Assembly: GCF_032842945.2 (NCBI RefSeq)
Contig: NZ_CP146606.1
Span: 558,001 to 622,000, forward strand
DNA: 64,000 nt
Source: Roseovarius sp. W115
GTDB lineage: Bacteria; Pseudomonadota; Alphaproteobacteria; Rhodobacterales; Rhodobacteraceae
Direction: 5' to 3'
Shown here: positions 10,873 through 20,301 of the stretch, one piece after another
Layout: every line of letters starts with the position of its first letter
Numbering within the stretch: position 1 is the stretch's first letter
The notes under the pieces: model-generated
What the model saw: only the letters and a program-made list of their open reading frames with translations
What the model was told of the DNA's origin: nothing
Database searches by the model: none
Position numbers and translations under genes: made by a program

Positions 10873-12795
10873 GTGCATTTGGAAGGTGAATGGGACCACG
10901 ATTTGATAACCGAATACTTTAATCCCAAAGATATTTTAGTAGCAAGTAAGCGCTCGTCGCATATGAGTGCCATTTCTTCAGATGGAACTTTGACTGCGAC
11001 GTCTGAAAGAGCCGATTTAACCAGTAGCCTTCCAAATGCACCGAATTCAGCGCATGCTGCCAAGATGGCAGGAACTAGTCAGATTGTTGCCAAACTGTTT
11101 TTGATCGGGCGGCTGGAGCTTACCGATACCAATGGTAGTGTGTACACACCACGAGGGAAAAAAGCCTGTGCACTGCTCGCACTTCTTGCCCTCGCACCAC
11201 GCCGCCAGAGAACAAAAGTGTGGCTTCGCGACAAACTTTGGAGCGAAAGCAGCGAACGCAAATCATCAAACAATCTGCGTCAGCTCATCTTTGAACTTCG
11301 GCGCGACCTGGGTGGATTCTTTGATGCAATACTGGATGTAGATCGTGACGCCATTTCACTCAAGCGCGGGGCGCTTTGGGTTGATTATTGCGAGGTGGAA
11401 GCAAACCCATCGCTGCTGAAAACTTTGCGCATATCGCCCGGAACTGACCTGCTTGAAGGATTGGATGTTCGGGACGAAGAATTCGAATATTGGCTGTTGC
11501 TGGAACGGCAAAACTGGCAAGAAAAGTGTGACGCCCTTCTTGAACGCGCGTCAGAGGCACAGGAAACACTACCGGTCCAGACGGGCACAGTCACTCCATC
11601 CAACGTCATCGTGCCGACCCCGGAAATACGAATTTCATTTGGGTTGCTGCCAAACATCCAACAGGGATGCAACGAAACCACAGCACATGTCTCAGACTAC
11701 CTTCTTGAAGGTATTGTGAAGAATTTAAGAGAGCTGCATCCAATAGACGTGTTTGACCTACGTGATACCCTCGGTCACTCCGATGGCATCACTGGCGCGA
11801 GCAATTCGGACTATTTCATCCGAATACGCGCGCTTCAAATCCGTAACTCGCTGACACTGACATTTTTCTTGTATTGCGCGTCCAACATGACGCTTGAGTG
11901 GAGCCAATCCATTCAGACAACTGAGGACGAGGTTTTGAACTGGGACAGCTACGTTCTGTCTGGCTTCATCACGCAAAATTTGGACCGCATCTCGCGCAGC
12001 ATAGAAAAAATGCCCTTGCGCAAGGGCGCACCCAATCGCGAGCCCGCTATGGCGGGTTACACTGCGCTCAACATGATGTTTCGCCTCGATGACATGGCAT
12101 TGGACAACGCAGAGCAGCTCCTGACGCAGGACAGCAGAGGTCCAGGCGAAACGCTGTTTTCTGCTCTACGCGCTTATGCCGCCAGTTTCAAAGTAGGCGA
12201 AAACCTTGGCTCCATTACCAGCGACGCGTTTGTTGAGACCGACAAACTCGTACGCGAGGCGCTTGACAACAATCCATTCAATTCAGTCTCGCTTGCCTGT
12301 TTGGGACACGCGATCGGATATGTGTTCCACGAGCACAACCTGGCAGGCGACCTTCTGGAGCGCGCTTTGAAATTGAACCAAAATCAAGCTTTCGTCTGGG
12401 ATCACTACGCATTGAACAAGCTATATTCAGGCGAGTACGAAGCGGCCCACAAGGCGGCGCTGAGGGCAGTCTACCTGGGCAGCTACAGCCCCATCAGCTA
12501 CAGTTATGACACCACACTCGCCATGACTGCGACCATGCTCGGCAATCATCAACAAGCTATTGTCGCCAGTCAGAACGCCTTGAAAAAACAGCCGAAATTC
12601 ACCGCTGCCATGCGGTATCTGATGGTTAACCTTGCGAAAACAGGGCAGGAAGACGAAGCCAATGATGTCTATCAGCGCCTGCTCGTGCGAGATCCCGAGT
12701 TTTCTGATGCCGAGGTGCAGAAGGCGCGCTTCAGGATTTCTCAAAAAAGCATACAGACCGACCTGATCAATTCGATCAAGCGCTTCACGGACTAG
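10873..12795 (+). CDS. SARP/BTAD-like transcriptional regulator with C-terminal TPRs
   Basis: The 640-residue protein has an OmpR/SARP-type winged helix at about 75-170 (LLALLALAPRRQRTKVWLRDKLW, then SSNNLRQLIFELRRDLGG), followed by a BTAD-like helical segment to about 235. The C-terminal half, about 400-620, has TPR-like helix pairs (AFVWDHYALNKLYSGEYEAA and the following repeats). A GTG start at 10873 is chosen because AGGA lies 7 bases before it; ATG at 10963 is an alternative. The first gene of an operon with 9- and 14-bp gaps, it most likely controls the phosphatase and protease genes behind it. No receiver or kinase domain is seen. Confidence 0.75.
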   Translation: MHLEGEWDHDLITEYFNPKDILVASKRSSHMSAISSDGTLTATSERADLTSSLPNAPNSAHAAKMAGTSQIVAKLFLIGRLELTDTNGSVYTPRGKKACALLALLALAPRRQRTKVWLRDKLWSESSERKSSNNLRQLIFELRRDLGGFFDAILDVDRDAISLKRGALWVDYCEVEANPSLLKTLRISPGTDLLEGLDVRDEEFEYWLLLERQNWQEKCDALLERASEAQETLPVQTGTVTPSNVIVPTPEIRISFGLLPNIQQGCNETTAHVSDYLLEGIVKNLRELHPIDVFDLRDTLGHSDGITGASNSDYFIRIRALQIRNSLTLTFFLYCASNMTLEWSQSIQTTEDEVLNWDSYVLSGFITQNLDRISRSIEKMPLRKGAPNREPAMAGYTALNMMFRLDDMALDNAEQLLTQDSRGPGETLFSALRAYAASFKVGENLGSITSDAFVETDKLVREALDNNPFNSVSLACLGHAIGYVFHEHNLAGDLLERALKLNQNQAFVWDHYALNKLYSGEYEAAHKAALRAVYLGSYSPISYSYDTTLAMTATMLGNHQQAIVASQNALKKQPKFTAAMRYLMVNLAKTGQEDEANDVYQRLLVRDPEFSDAEVQKARFRISQKSIQTDLINSIKRFTD

Positions 12796-12804
12796 GAGGG
12801 CAAT

Positions 12805-13677
12805 TTGGAAATTCACGAAATTCTCGCTCAGAATCGGTTTACCGTCACGCAAACCGGTCTCCGGTTAAATGACACGGATGTCCAAGTGGTCGACAATCCG
12901 AATGTGGGTGTATCCGGCGGCAACGCGCTCTCGTTGCTCGCATTGAACCGCAACAGAAACCGCAATCGGAACCGAAATAGAAATCGTAATCGCAACCGAA
13001 ACAGAAACCGCAACCGCAATCTTGATCCTGTGGCGGGTGGCGGCATGCTGGAGCCCTGGAAAGAAAGGGCAAAGCTTCACGAGCTTTCTGAGCACTGGGT
13101 GGATCTCCCGATCCCACTGCCGCCAACAATAGAGCGTTTACGCGTTGAAGCGGTAGACCTTCTGATCAAGCAAGTGTTGCGTCGCACACCTCAAGAAATT
13201 CACCGTGAAGAGGAAATTTTTCGCGAAGCAAATATCGAGCTTTCCGGGTATCTGCGTCCTCTCGGCATTGAGGATCACGGCGGGTATGAAGCGACAGGAT
13301 CCCTGTTTTATCTTATCCTGGCGCTGACGGATGAAATCGGTCTGCGCTACAAGGATCGTTACAGCGTCCTTAGGCCAAATCAGGTTGAGCCGCGCCTTCG
13401 CCCCCTGCTGCCAAACCCGCCGCACCAGTCCTATCCGTCAAACCATTCGTTCCAATCCTTTTCAATCGCGTTCATCTTTGCGCGCCTCTTGCCCGAGCAC
13501 CCCGCGAGCTCGGAGATGTTCAACAGCGCCCGGAGAATCGCAGAAAACCGCGAGTGGGCTGGTTTGCACTACGCGTCGGACACTGATGCTGGTTACCAGT
13601 TGGCCCGCATGGTGGCCCCGGTTCTTGAAGAAGTCTGTGAAGAACAGATGCTTGCTGCTCAGGCAGAGTGGTATTGA
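12805..13677 (+). CDS. PAP2/vanadium-haloperoxidase-fold phosphatase with an (Asn-Arg)12 tract
   Basis: The 290-residue protein has the three PAP2 motifs in order: K183-x6-R190-P191, P211-S-N-H214, and R249-x5-H255-x3-D259. These residues bind phosphate or vanadate and provide the phosphohistidine nucleophile. Residues 48-71 are twelve exact Asn-Arg dipeptides. No membrane spans or Sec signal are visible, so this is closer to soluble acid phosphatases or haloperoxidases than to the lipid-phosphatase branch. The start (TTG) follows an AGGAGGG ribosome site. It is the second gene of the regulator-phosphatase-protease operon; substrate unknown. Confidence 0.75.
   Translation: MEIHEILAQNRFTVTQTGLRLNDTDVQVVDNPNVGVSGGNALSLLALNRNRNRNRNRNRNRNRNRNRNRNRNLDPVAGGGMLEPWKERAKLHELSEHWVDLPIPLPPTIERLRVEAVDLLIKQVLRRTPQEIHREEEIFREANIELSGYLRPLGIEDHGGYEATGSLFYLILALTDEIGLRYKDRYSVLRPNQVEPRLRPLLPNPPHQSYPSNHSFQSFSIAFIFARLLPEHPASSEMFNSARRIAENREWAGLHYASDTDAGYQLARMVAPVLEEVCEEQMLAAQAEWY
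12946..13020 (+). repeat. Hexanucleotide repeat encoding (Asn-Arg)12
   Basis: Twelve consecutive AAY-Arg hexamers plus a final AAT. The Asn codons alternate AAC and AAT, and the Arg codons include CGC, AGA, CGG, CGA and CGT, so the DNA is much less repetitive than the peptide. Mixed synonymous codons suggest an old repeat held at the protein level rather than recent slippage. Confidence 0.9.
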
Positions 13678-13691
13678 AGGAAATATAAGAA

Positions 13692-15062
13692 ATGAAAGTC
13701 ACTGGTCGCGAAGATTACCCACAATATGATGCGCTCTGGCACCTTCAAACCTTGGGCGTGCTCGATAAAAACAACGCACCTCTGGATTGGTCCGCCGAAC
13801 CGCCTGCAAAACCTACGCGCGTTGCTGTCATAGACACTTCGGTCGCCATCGCGCATCCAAACCTGGCGGGCGTGATCAACAAGGAACTTTCGCTGGACTT
13901 TTTCTCAGCACGCCTTGGCTCCTTCCCGTTTCTTCCCAAAGATCAGGAGAAAATCGGCGAGCTCGATCTGAAATGGGACACCGAAATAGCCGAAGGGCTC
14001 CCTCTGACCGAAAAACTCTTAGCGGAACTCGTAGACCGGCTGTCGAAGAGCTCCAAGCCGCATTCCAAAGGCATACAACCCTGCACATCTCCAGCGTTTT
14101 CGGCACATGGCACCAATGTCGCCGGACTGGTAGGCGCACGGCCCTGCATTGCAGAACAAGTTTTGCCGACAGGAGAGAAGGCACCCCTTGCCTTGCCTTA
14201 TTCCGGTGTTGATCCGATGTGCGAGATTGTTCAGATCTCAAACAATTTCGATCCCGAGCCAGAGGGGCTGATCATGGCGTTTCTCTACGCCGACCTCATT
14301 GACGCCGACGTCGTCCTGTTGCCCCGCAACATTGCCGATCCGCACCGCATCGTACCGGAACTGGGTGACATCAAACTTGGAGACCAGAGCCTTACCGATC
14401 TGATCCGCCAAGTCGGGACGCAGGACCATCATACCGAGTTGTGGAGTGAGCTTTCCGCGCTGATCGTAAATGTCTCTCAATCACGTCCGGTGGTGTGCGC
14501 CGCAGGAAATGCCAATGAAGAAACTGGAATTTACCCTGCAAATTTGGCATCCGATCACAATGGTATTGTTTCCGTTGGGGCCGTTAACGCCAAAGGCTTT
14601 TGCAGCAGTTATTCCGTCAGCCGCAATATTACGGTTATGGCGCCCAGCAATGACGCCGAGATATTCGACGCGGCGGAAGTACGCCTCGACGAAAAGAACG
14701 CATACTATGACCCGACTGGCGTGCCCGACAGCAACTCAAACTGCAAGTATTCCAGCTTCGACGTCATCAGCACCGACGTGCCAGGGCTTTCAGGTTACTC
14801 CGGCAGCGTCTTTTTAAACGAAACCGTCGATGGGGCGCTGCTGGACTATGGGTCCTACTTCAGTCGCTTTGGCGGCACATCTGCTGCATCCGCCTTGGTA
14901 GCGGGCTTTTTATCTTTAGGTCGCTCAACCGGTGCCTACGAGGCCAATTCGGGTTTGGTCGCCAAGTCATGGCTCTTGGGGAAATGCCATGTGCAAAAAG
15001 GCGATGACGAAGAGTTTTGCATGCCTTGTTGGTCAGGGACACCGATTTTCCCTGACGCTTAA
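13692..15062 (+). CDS. Subtilisin-like (S8) serine protease without signal peptide
   Basis: The 456-residue protein has the full subtilase set: Asp48 in AVIDTS, His139 in SAHGTNVAG, oxyanion Asn273 in AAGN, and Ser397 in GGTSAAS. Between Asp and His there is an unusually long stretch of about 90 residues. No Sec or Tat signal and no prodomain are apparent; the catalytic Asp comes only 48 residues in. An intracellular role, or secretion by another route, is therefore likely. A cluster of cysteines (KCHVQ, FCMPCW) lies near the C-terminus. It is the third gene of the operon, 14 bp after the phosphatase. Confidence 0.8.
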   Translation: MKVTGREDYPQYDALWHLQTLGVLDKNNAPLDWSAEPPAKPTRVAVIDTSVAIAHPNLAGVINKELSLDFFSARLGSFPFLPKDQEKIGELDLKWDTEIAEGLPLTEKLLAELVDRLSKSSKPHSKGIQPCTSPAFSAHGTNVAGLVGARPCIAEQVLPTGEKAPLALPYSGVDPMCEIVQISNNFDPEPEGLIMAFLYADLIDADVVLLPRNIADPHRIVPELGDIKLGDQSLTDLIRQVGTQDHHTELWSELSALIVNVSQSRPVVCAAGNANEETGIYPANLASDHNGIVSVGAVNAKGFCSSYSVSRNITVMAPSNDAEIFDAAEVRLDEKNAYYDPTGVPDSNSNCKYSSFDVISTDVPGLSGYSGSVFLNETVDGALLDYGSYFSRFGGTSAASALVAGFLSLGRSTGAYEANSGLVAKSWLLGKCHVQKGDDEEFCMPCWSGTPIFPDA

Positions 15063-15229
15063 CCAAGGATATCAGATACGTGTTCGCTCTATGCTGAGCT
15101 GTATGAAGACATCTGTGCTATTGGTGATCTTTAGGAACCCATGAGCGTTCAACAGACCGAACTACCAACATCTTGAAGTCGGTCTTCGAGTGGAAGCTCT
15201 GAAACGGGGATCGACTCTAAGGTCAAACT

Positions 15230-15318
15230 TGGTGCGGTCGAGAGGACTCGAACCTCCACGGGTGTTACCCCACAGCGACCTCAACGCTGCGCGTCTACCA
15301 ATTCCGCCACGACCGCAC
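15230..15318 (-). tRNA. tRNA-Leu (anticodon GAG)
   Basis: The reverse strand folds as a class II tRNA with a long variable arm. The acceptor GTGCGGT pairs with the sequence before an encoded CCA, the anticodon stem CAGCG/CGCTG encloses TTGAGGT (anticodon GAG), and the T loop is GGTTCGAGTCC. It occupies most of the 344-bp gap 15063-15406; nothing else is seen there. Confidence 0.95.
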
Positions 15319-15406
15319 ATCGTGATTGGTGCGCGACGCTATAACAACGCCGCTGCACCTTGTGAAGGGCCTTTGCGCCAGAAAATGGCGCAAGGGCAGA
15401 TTTGCG

Positions 15407-16741
15407 TTAGTCGGAGATACTGAATGTCGGCAGGGTTGAGACAGATTGCACGTTATCATCCCCTTCGCCGGTCAGGTTCTGGGTCTTTTCGTCCACGCCA
15501 TTGGCTTGGTAAACCGCTTTGCGAATAAGCCCCGTGCGACCCGCATCGCCGGGTACGAAAATTGGCTTACCACTGACCTCAACCGCCGAGATGCCGGTCT
15601 CATACCAGCTTACGGCCAGATCGGGGCGTTTGGCGGTGCCAAAGCCTTCGTTCAGGTGATGGCCCAGAAGCTCAGCGTAGCCACGGTCTCCCAGCGCTGT
15701 CAGAAGCAACGCTGACCCTGCGGCCACGTCCATCGCGTCGGTACGATAGCCCACCGAAAGACAGATGCGCGCTGTGCCCGAGAGCTGCGCGGGGTCCATG
15801 CCAGTGTCCAGAATGAACTTGCTCACATCCGACAGAACTGCCTCCTGCGGTTGCAGCGACAGCGCGGTGAGCTGTTTCTTCATCGCAGGACCAAAGGCTG
15901 CGCATTGCTGTTCCAAAGATGCCTGATTGAGGCCTTCAACCCGTGTCGCCAATTCCTCGCCATCGGCAATTGCATAGGTCCGCGCGAGACAAAACTGTTC
16001 GCTGAGCGCAAAGCTGGCGTCGGTCATGCTTGCTTGCGTAACGTAGCCACCGTTGGAATTGGTCACGAGGCTGACCCGGCTGCAATGTGAGGCCAGTGAC
16101 GGGCCAGAGGCCGCTTCACCAAAAAGATTTGGCAGGGATGAGCCACTGTCTTCTGTCGCAGCCAGGCTGGTTTCGGGTTCGGGGGTGATGGTGCCACTGT
16201 TATCGGTGGCCGCCACCGTGCCGTTGACAGATCCACCCAGAGCTTCATCCCGATAAGCATAAAGCAGACCGCGTGTACCTTGGCCGCGCTGCGCGATCAG
16301 TTGCGTCGTGGCCGCACCTCCCGATTGCGCCCGGTAGTAGGATCCCACCAGGAAATCGCGCTCATACAGTGCCAGCCGCCCGGTGATGGGATAGCTCATA
16401 TGCGCCTGATACTGTGAAATGGCGTTTCGGGTATTGCGCCCGCGCACCCCATCGGGCGTGCCGGCCGGAAATCCAAAGTAGTTCAGCGCCACCTGCTCTT
16501 CGCGCGTGGCCACACGGGCCGCGCTGTTGTAGCTGGACGGCGCGCGTTTGGTCACCACGTTGCGCTGCTGCTGACGCTGGCGTTCGCGGTTTTTGATCCC
16601 CTCATTGACGATCACACCGCCAACAACGCCGCCGACAACACCGCCCACAAGCCCATCTGCAAAATCGGCTGCGGATTGCGTGGCGGGTGTGACCCCCACC
16701 GCTCCAGCGATACAAATGATAGCAACACGCTTTGAAAACAT
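15407..16741 (-). CDS. Exported protein with a peptidoglycan-binding (PG_binding_1) domain
   Basis: The 444-residue protein begins with a signal peptide (to about residue 24) and then a Gly/Val-rich segment (GLVGGVVGGVVGGVIVNEG) like the glycine-zipper region of small envelope proteins. A PG_binding_1 module follows at about 83-130 (VALNYFGFPAGTPDGVRGRNTRNAISQYQ). The rest is a Cys-containing periplasmic region with no family I recognise. It is divergent from lipB. A role at the cell envelope is inferred; no catalytic motif is seen. Confidence 0.65.
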   Translation of the reverse strand: MFSKRVAIICIAGAVGVTPATQSAADFADGLVGGVVGGVVGGVIVNEGIKNRERQRQQQRNVVTKRAPSSYNSAARVATREEQVALNYFGFPAGTPDGVRGRNTRNAISQYQAHMSYPITGRLALYERDFLVGSYYRAQSGGAATTQLIAQRGQGTRGLLYAYRDEALGGSVNGTVAATDNSGTITPEPETSLAATEDSGSSLPNLFGEAASGPSLASHCSRVSLVTNSNGGYVTQASMTDASFALSEQFCLARTYAIADGEELATRVEGLNQASLEQQCAAFGPAMKKQLTALSLQPQEAVLSDVSKFILDTGMDPAQLSGTARICLSVGYRTDAMDVAAGSALLLTALGDRGYAELLGHHLNEGFGTAKRPDLAVSWYETGISAVEVSGKPIFVPGDAGRTGLIRKAVYQANGVDEKTQNLTGEGDDNVQSVSTLPTFSISD

Positions 16742-16860
16742 CCCCGGTCTCCTTTAATAGACAACTCTAAATTGCTGTAAGCCTAGCACAGTTCCTGCCG
16801 CTGAAACGAAAGAATCCCGCATTGCTCCTGCCCGATCCGCCGCAATCCGCTCAAAAAACC

Positions 16861-17521
16861 GTGCAATGGCACGTCTCAGAGGGGCATATCGGGTATCGTG
16901 AGGCCGAAGCGGCCATGGAGGCACGTGCGGCGCGAGATCGCCGAAGGGACCGCGCCTGAGGCTATTTGGCTGCTGGAGCACCCGCCGCTCTACACCGCCG
17001 GAACATCGGCCAAAGCACCTGATCTGACCGATCCCGACAGGTTTGAGGTTTTTGAGACCAAACGCGGCGGGCAATACACCTATCACGGCCCTGGTCAGCG
17101 CGTGGTCTACGTGATGCTGGATGTAGGCAAGCGCGGCCGGGATGTACGTGCTTTTGTGCAGCAACTGGAACATTGGGTGATCGCAACGCTCGATCAATTC
17201 AACGTCACGGGCGAAATTCGCGAGGGCCGTGTTGGTGTGTGGGTGATGAGGGATGACAAGCCGCTCACCTCACTCGGGACAAAGCCGGAAGACAAGATCG
17301 CCGCCATAGGCATCCGCTTGCGCAAATGGGTGAGTTTTCATGGCATTTCAATCAATGTCGAACCGGATTTGAGCCATTTTGACGGCATCGTGCCTTGCGG
17401 GATTTCAGAGCATGGGGTCACGAGCCTCGTTGACCTGGGATTGCCTGTGACACTGGCGGATGTAGATGTCGCTTTGCGCGCAACATTCCCGAGGGCATTT
17501 CCAGACCCGACGCTGGACTAG
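16861..17521 (+). CDS. lipB: Octanoyltransferase LipB, reading frame interrupted
   Basis: LipB moves octanoate from acyl-carrier protein to the lipoyl domains of 2-oxoacid dehydrogenases. The main frame to 17521 has [39 protein letters not shown] (with the catalytic Cys) and VTSL. The normal N-terminus ([16 protein letters not shown], then AMEARAA) is encoded from a GTG at 16861 but in another frame. The two frames meet near 16924-16935, at GCGGCGCGAG. One extra base or two missing CG bases would explain it. A shorter in-frame GTG start at 16898 exists but gives a non-homologous start. Sequence error or real damage cannot be told apart here. Confidence 0.85.
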
Positions 17522-17584
17522 GGGTATTTGAGACAAGAAAGAAGCGTCAAACCCCCAAATGCTTCTTTCTTGTCAAAAATACCC
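17522..17584. terminator. Long hairpin between lipB and pcrA
   Basis: GACAAGAAAGAAGC at 17532-17545 and GCTTCTTTCTTGTC at 17561-17574 pair over 14 bp. The stem is extended by GGGTATTT and AAATACCC outside a 2-base mismatch. It follows the lipB stop directly and precedes the convergent helicase end, so a bidirectional terminator is likely, although T-runs are weak. Related sequence occurs at about 53530 and 57266. Confidence 0.6.
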
Positions 17585-17603
17585 ATGGCGTCCGAGTAGC
17601 ATT

Positions 17604-17721
17604 TAGAGTGTGTCGCGACAAACCTGACTCACAGATGATCGCGAACCGCAGCGCGACACCCAATCGTTGCACGCGTTTCGCCTTTCGCGGATGTCTCAGG
17701 TTGAAGGCGAAGCGCTTTAGA
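17604..17721. repeat. Dispersed intergenic repeat, copy B (inverted)
   Basis: Read on the minus strand this begins CTAAAGCGCTTCGCC and contains AACCTGAGACATC, GGCGAAACGCG, GCAACGATTGGGTGTC and TTCGCGATCATC. It is collinear with copy A at 5950-6060. It lies between lipB and the end of the helicase gene. Confidence 0.7.
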
Positions 17722-17723
17722 AA

Positions 17724-20233
17724 TCAGAATGGGATATCATCTGCGCCTGAAACAAACCGCGCCACAACGTTTTTCACACCGGCCTTTTCAAAAGCGATTT
17801 CAAGTTTGTCGCCCTCGATTCCAGTGATCGTGCCGTATCCGAATTTCTGGTGAAAGACGCGCTCCCCCATGGTGTGGGCGCTGATGGCTTGCGCGTCGAT
17901 GACGACGTTGCGGCTTTCTATTGGCTGGCTGAGCGGACGTTCCGCCGCCCGCGCCTGAAGCCGTTTCCAACCTGGAGAATTGTAGACATTGGCCTCCGCA
18001 GCGCGGTCTTCGATGTTTGAGCCAAAATCAGCACCCCCCATGCCTGCCGCGCCATAGCCTCCGCCGTAAAGACCGGGCGGTGTGAGGACATCGACATGCG
18101 TCTCAGGCAGTTCATCAATGAAGCGAGAGGGCATCTGGCTTTGCCATTGACCATAGACCATTCGATTGCCCGCGAAGGAAATCGTGCAAACCTCCTCCGC
18201 CCGCGTGATGCCCACATAAGCCAGGCGGCGCTCTTCTTCGAGGCCCTTCAGACCGCTTTCATCCATGCTGCGCTGCGAGGGGAAAAGCCCATCTTCCCAA
18301 CCCGGCAGGAACACGGCGGGAAACTCCAGACCCTTGGCGGCGTGCAGGGTCATAATGCTGACCTTTTCGCCCTGTTCTTCGGAGTCGTTGTCCATGATCA
18401 GGCTGACATGTTCGAGGAACCCTTGCAGGTTCTCGAAAGATTCCAAGGCCTTGACCAATTCCTTGAGATTCTCCAACCGGCCGGGTGCTTCAGGCGTTTT
18501 GTCGTTCTGCCACATCTCGGTATAGCCGGAGTCATCGAGGATCATTTCTGCCAATTCGATATGGCTTAGGTTCCGATCGCCCACCAAACGGCCCCACCGG
18601 CGCAGACCTTCAATCAGCTTGGTCAGTTCGGTCGCGCCCTTGCCGCCGATCCCCTTCTCATCGAGCAGGATCGCCGCGCCTTCGAGCAGTGAAACACCAT
18701 TCTGTCGCGCGCAAACCTGAATTTTCTGCTGCGCCTTGTCGCCCAAGCCCCGTTTGGGCGTGTTCACAATCCGCTCGAAGGCCAGATCATCCGCAGGCGA
18801 CACCACAAGCCGGAAATATGCCATCGCATCGCGGATCTCCATCCGCTCATAGAACCGCGGCCCACCGATGACGCGATAGGGCAAGCCGATGGTGAGGAAC
18901 CGGTCCTCGAAGGCGCGCATCTGGTGGCTGGCGCGCACGAGGATGGCCATATCATCGAGGCTGCGCGGTTCCATCCCCCGCGTGCCGCGCTGCATCGCTT
19001 CAATCTCGTCTCCGATCCAGCGCGCTTCTTCCTCGCCATCCCAATGGCCGATGAGACGGACTTTCTCGCCTTCCTCGGACTCAGTCCAAAGCTCTTTTCC
19101 CAATCGGTCCTTGTTGCCTGCAATCACACCGGACGCCGCAGCAAGGATATGCGGGGTTGAACGATAATTCTGCTCCAGCCGCACCACATGTGCGCCCGGA
19201 AAATCCTTTTCAAACCGCAGGATATTGCCCACCTCTGCCCCGCGCCAGCCATAGATCGACTGGTCATCATCGCCCACGCAGCAGATGTTTTTGTGCCCCC
19301 CGCCAAAAGCCGCAGCCACAGATACTGCGCCACGTTGGTGTCCTGATATTCGTCCACGAGGATATAGCGGAACCAGCGGCGGTATTGCGCGAGAACATCG
19401 TCATGGGTCTGGAAAATCGTGACCATATGCAACAGCAGGTCGCCGAAATCCACCGCGTTCAGTTCAAGCAAGCGCCTTTGGTATTGGGCGTAGAGCGCCA
19501 CGCCTTTGCCATCATAAGCGCTGGCCTCAGAGGCGGGCACATTATCCGGAGTCCACGCCCGGTTTTTCCACTGGTCAATGATCCCGGCCAGCTGCCGCGC
19601 GGGCCAGCGTTTGTCGTCGATGTTTGCTGCCGCAACCAGTTGTTTGAGAAGCCGCAGCTGGTCATCCGTATCCAGAATGGTGAAGTTCGATTTCAAATGC
19701 AGCTCATAACCTGAAGAGTGCGGGGGGACTTCATCAACTTGGGGGCTAGGCACAGGCCCTAAATCATAAGGACCTTGGTCACTCTGGTCGTTTGAGACAT
19801 AGAGGTTCTGGCCTTCAGAAACGGGTTGCGCGGATTCTCTTTCACCCCAACCAATAAGTTCTGCATGCCGCCGCAAGAGCTTGACGCAGATTGCATGGAA
19901 AGTGCCCATCCATCTGATCGGTTCTTTCAATTCAAAAGGTGTTCTCGAGAGACGCCTTTGCATCTCTTTTGCTGCTTTATTTGTGAATGTTACCGCGAGA
20001 ATTTCGTCCGATCTAGCTCGCCCACATGTGATGAGATGAGCAACTCTTGCCATAAGCGCCTTGGTCTTGCCTGTACCCGCGCCTGCCAACATCAGCACCG
20101 GCCCTTCGAGTGTTTCTACGGCCTCACGTTGCGCAGGGTTCAGATCAGCCAAATAGTCATGCCTAGGCTTCGCCATCGCTCGCGCCGAAAGAGGCATCGC
20201 CTTAGCTGCCTCGGATTCGTCAAAACTGCTCAT
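17724..20233 (-). CDS. PcrA/UvrD-type superfamily 1 DNA helicase, split by a homopolymer frameshift
   Basis: The two frames together form a helicase of about 837 residues. The N-part has Walker A AGAGTGKT (50-57), VTFTNKAAKEM and GTFHAICVKLLRRHAEL. The DEAD-box equivalent is VDEYQDTN. The C-part has GDDDQSIYGWRGA, LEQNYRSTP, TLHAAKGLEFPAVFLPGWEDGLFP and EERRLAYVGITRA. The frame changes at the G6 tract on the minus strand (19296-19301); one more G would give LLAGGHKNICC, as in relatives. An extra in-frame stretch of about 50 residues (19697-19849) lies between HAELIG and LKSNFTILDTDDQ. Role: 3'-5' unwinding in repair and plasmid or phage replication. Confidence 0.85.
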
Positions 20234-20301
20234 GGCGCGACGATAACGCGGGTGAAGAAAAAGTTAAAGTGAATGTTCGCCTTGTGTTCCGTTGAAATAT
20301 C

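Noticed and set aside
12946..13020. CRISPR-like or simple microsatellite array
   Set aside because: There are no spacers, the units are 6 bp and coding, and the varied codons show it is a protein repeat.
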